A stretch of 5,090 bases of DNA from Nanobdellati archaeon (GTDB taxonomy: Archaea; EX4484-52; JAADEF01): assembly GCA_026997215.1 (NCBI GenBank), contig JALWJP010000068.1, forward strand, positions 1 through 5,090, read 5' to 3'. The position numbers and the translations under genes are program-made. The notes below the pieces were generated by a model. That model did no database searches. It had not been told where the DNA came from and saw only the letters and a list, made by a program, of their open reading frames with translations. Of the stretch, positions 3,448 through 5,090 are shown piece after piece (within the stretch, counting starts at the first letter, position 1; each line of letters opens with the position of its first letter).

Positions 3448-5090
3448 TTACCTTGTAATTTTCGATCGGCACTCTTCGTATAAGTAGCGAGGAAATTCTT
3501 GTTTAAATTCTTTTTCATACACCTCCCAAAATTTTTTTTCATATCCTTCTCTAAAGTCATCTATTATTCCAGGAATGGTATGTGTTTTCATATATTCTCT
3601 TGCACTTGATTCTATAAATTCTTCAATAATTTCATTAGCGAGATCATCTAAGTTAGCAGTTACTCTTACACCTCCTATGTCTTCCCCTATTTGTATTTGC
3701 TCCCGTAACTTATCTTCTACGGCCTTTTCATAAAGGCTTTTTATAACAAACTTATCTTCTCTTACGCTTCGTTCTACACCTTTTATTATGGCTTCTTCTA
3801 TTTGTTTTCTATTTCTCTCAATACCTGGTGTTATGACTAACCTTTCTATCTTTGGTTTATCTATTTCGATTCTTTCATTTATGCAATCTTCTAAGTCTTC
3901 TTCTAATAATTCTCTGCAAGAATCAACATCACGAATGTAGTAACAGCATCCAACCCATTCTTCTATGTTTAAATCCTTGTATTTATCGCATCCATTATTC
4001 TCAAATATTCTACGAGCTAATCCTTCTGCTCTAACTTTTGCTGCAATTCTACCGTCGTATTGACCGTATTTTTCTCCTTCATATTTTTTAGCATATTCTC
4101 TTATACCTAAGTCGAACTCTATATTCATCAAACCTAACTCTTTCTTTAACCAATGTATGGCTATTTTTTTAGCTATCATTTTAGAGGTTTCTTTAAAAAA
4201 TGTTTCTGTTGTTAGTCCTTCATTGAATATTCTCTTGAGATCTCTTACATTAATATATATGGTTCCCCATGAAGCTCTTCCCGTAATATCATAAAATACG
4301 GTTTCAGATGATTTTTCGTCTCTTTTAATGTATATTACAAAAGGTTTGGTGAATTTAACTACATAAGGTATTTCTAAATATAGGCGATAATCTTCTCTGA
4401 TAGAAGGAACCTCATTTAAAGAAAACCTACACGATATTGTTTTCTCTTCATAAGGATTTAATTTTAAGATGTTTGTTGGAGAATCATAGGAGCATTCTAT
4501 GAGTTTAAAAGCACTATCTCTACTAAGAGATATCTGAGAAAGATCTATTGTTATTGCTCCATCTCCTTTATTATTTAAGAAAAAGTTTACAGCAAATTCA
4601 TTATTCTCTTCATTCTTTGCGATTATGGGCTCATCCACGTCCATTTTAATTTCTAATTGTGAAGACGATTTTATTTCAGCACCTTTGATTTGCATATCAT
4701 TGCCCGTTATTATTTCTCTTTCATTAACCACAATAATGTACTTTAGTATTTCTGCTTTATCTCTGTAGTCGTATGTTAATCTCCCTTCACAATTTTTATC
4801 TACATCTTTTCCATTTATTTTTCCTTCCGCTTTTATGATGAGTGTACTCCCTGAAGGTATCGTGCATTCTGTTGATTCTCCTGTGTTTATACAATAACTT
4901 TCAGGGTAATAATTGATTTTGTTTTTATTAATATTGCATGTTGCCTCTGTTGTGATGTGAATATTCCATATTTTTATGTCTTCTATGCCTTGATTTTCCA
5001 GAAAGAATTTAAGAGAAAATGGCATATTTTCTTTAACATAATGGGGGTATATTTCTACTTCAGAAACACGAAGATTAAATTCTTTAGTAG
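3448..5090 (-). CDS. Large probable surface protein with beta-sandwich and helical regions, 5' partial
   Basis: The frame is open to the window edge. The Met at 5025 sits inside a beta-strand pattern (EVEIYPHYVKENMPFSLKFFLENQG), so the true start lies further upstream. I do not recognise the family. Counting from that Met, residues 1-120 form an Ig/CARDB-like beta-sandwich with four cysteines (C30, C45, C54, C79). Residues 121-235 form a second, again with NxG-type strands (FAVNFFLNNKGDG) and C178/C199. The paired cysteines fit a protein outside the cell with disulfides. From about 265 the chain becomes helical and highly charged, with a cysteine-rich patch (C346, C360, C361, C370, C381) and a C-terminal half rich in Glu, Lys and Arg without a membrane segment. 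An N-terminal signal or anchor, perhaps pilin-like, would have to lie beyond the window. The neighbour downstream has a pilin-like helix, which suggests a joint envelope role; this is an inference. Confidence 0.85.
   Translation of the reverse strand, partial: TKEFNLRVSEVEIYPHYVKENMPFSLKFFLENQGIEDIKIWNIHITTEATCNINKNKINYYPESYCINTGESTECTIPSGSTLIIKAEGKINGKDVDKNCEGRLTYDYRDKAEILKYIIVVNEREIITGNDMQIKGAEIKSSSQLEIKMDVDEPIIAKNEENNEFAVNFFLNNKGDGAITIDLSQISLSRDSAFKLIECSYDSPTNILKLNPYEEKTISCRFSLNEVPSIREDYRLYLEIPYVVKFTKPFVIYIKRDEKSSETVFYDITGRASWGTIYINVRDLKRIFNEGLTTETFFKETSKMIAKKIAIHWLKKELGLMNIEFDLGIREYAKKYEGEKYGQYDGRIAAKVRAEGLARRIFENNGCDKYKDLNIEEWVGCCYYIRDVDSCRELLEEDLEDCINERIEIDKPKIERLVITPGIERNRKQIEEAIIKGVERSVREDKFVIKSLYEKAVEDKLREQIQIGEDIGGVRVTANLDDLANEIIEEFIESSAREYMKTHTIPGIIDDFREGYEKKFWEVYEKEFKQEFPRYLYEECRSKITR

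Noticed and set aside
3852..4034. Plus-strand reading frame of 60 codons
   Set aside because: It is antisense to the cysteine-rich part of the large minus-strand gene, which has consistent coding character; no ribosome binding site is seen.
1..5090. CRISPR arrays, insertion-sequence transposases, integrases or known defence genes
   Set aside because: I saw no regularly spaced repeats, and apart from the HNH protein no product resembles a mobile-element or defence enzyme.

Overview
The window is AT-rich archaeal DNA. This is shown by ribosomal protein L37Ae (eL43) followed directly by RNA polymerase subunit P (Rpo12), an archaeal Trm4-like m5C methyltransferase, pilin-like proteins with archaeal N-termini, two tRNA genes without an encoded CCA, and TATA-type boxes. 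The short pilin-like proteins and poorly recognisable surface proteins suggest a DPANN-type lineage (Woesearchaeota/Pacearchaeota-like), but that placement is an inference.

There are three blocks. (1) Positions 1-1436 are an accessory, partly decayed region. It holds the tail of a type IV pilin-like gene with a perfect 12-bp inverted repeat in its coding sequence. Next comes an HNH endonuclease gene with a strong ribosome binding site, split by a one-base frameshift in a poly-A run. A short non-coding stretch with a stable hairpin follows, then the globular part of a second pilin-like protein without its membrane helix, then a dense cluster of GC-rich hairpins that abuts the 3' end of a tRNA gene. 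(2) Positions 1437-3092 are the housekeeping core. tRNA-Arg(CCT) and tRNA-Asn(GTT) lie on the minus strand and diverge from a compact plus-strand operon, rpl37ae - rpoP - RNA m5C methyltransferase. In the operon the stop and start codons touch or share a base, and GGTGA ribosome binding sites lie inside the preceding genes. (3) Positions 3061-5090 are a minus-strand pair that converges on the operon and overlaps its last gene by 32 bases. It consists of a large probable surface protein (two beta-sandwich-like regions, then a helical C-terminal half; its start lies beyond the window) and a small protein with a pilin-like N-terminal membrane helix.

The operon genes serve translation and transcription. 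The surface-protein pair and the pilin fragments point to envelope or pilus-like structures. No complete new defence or mobile system can be shown. The observations most worth following are the broken HNH gene between pilin fragments next to a tRNA, the palindrome inside the pilin fragment, the GAA-triloop hairpin family, and the unrecognised two-gene surface module.
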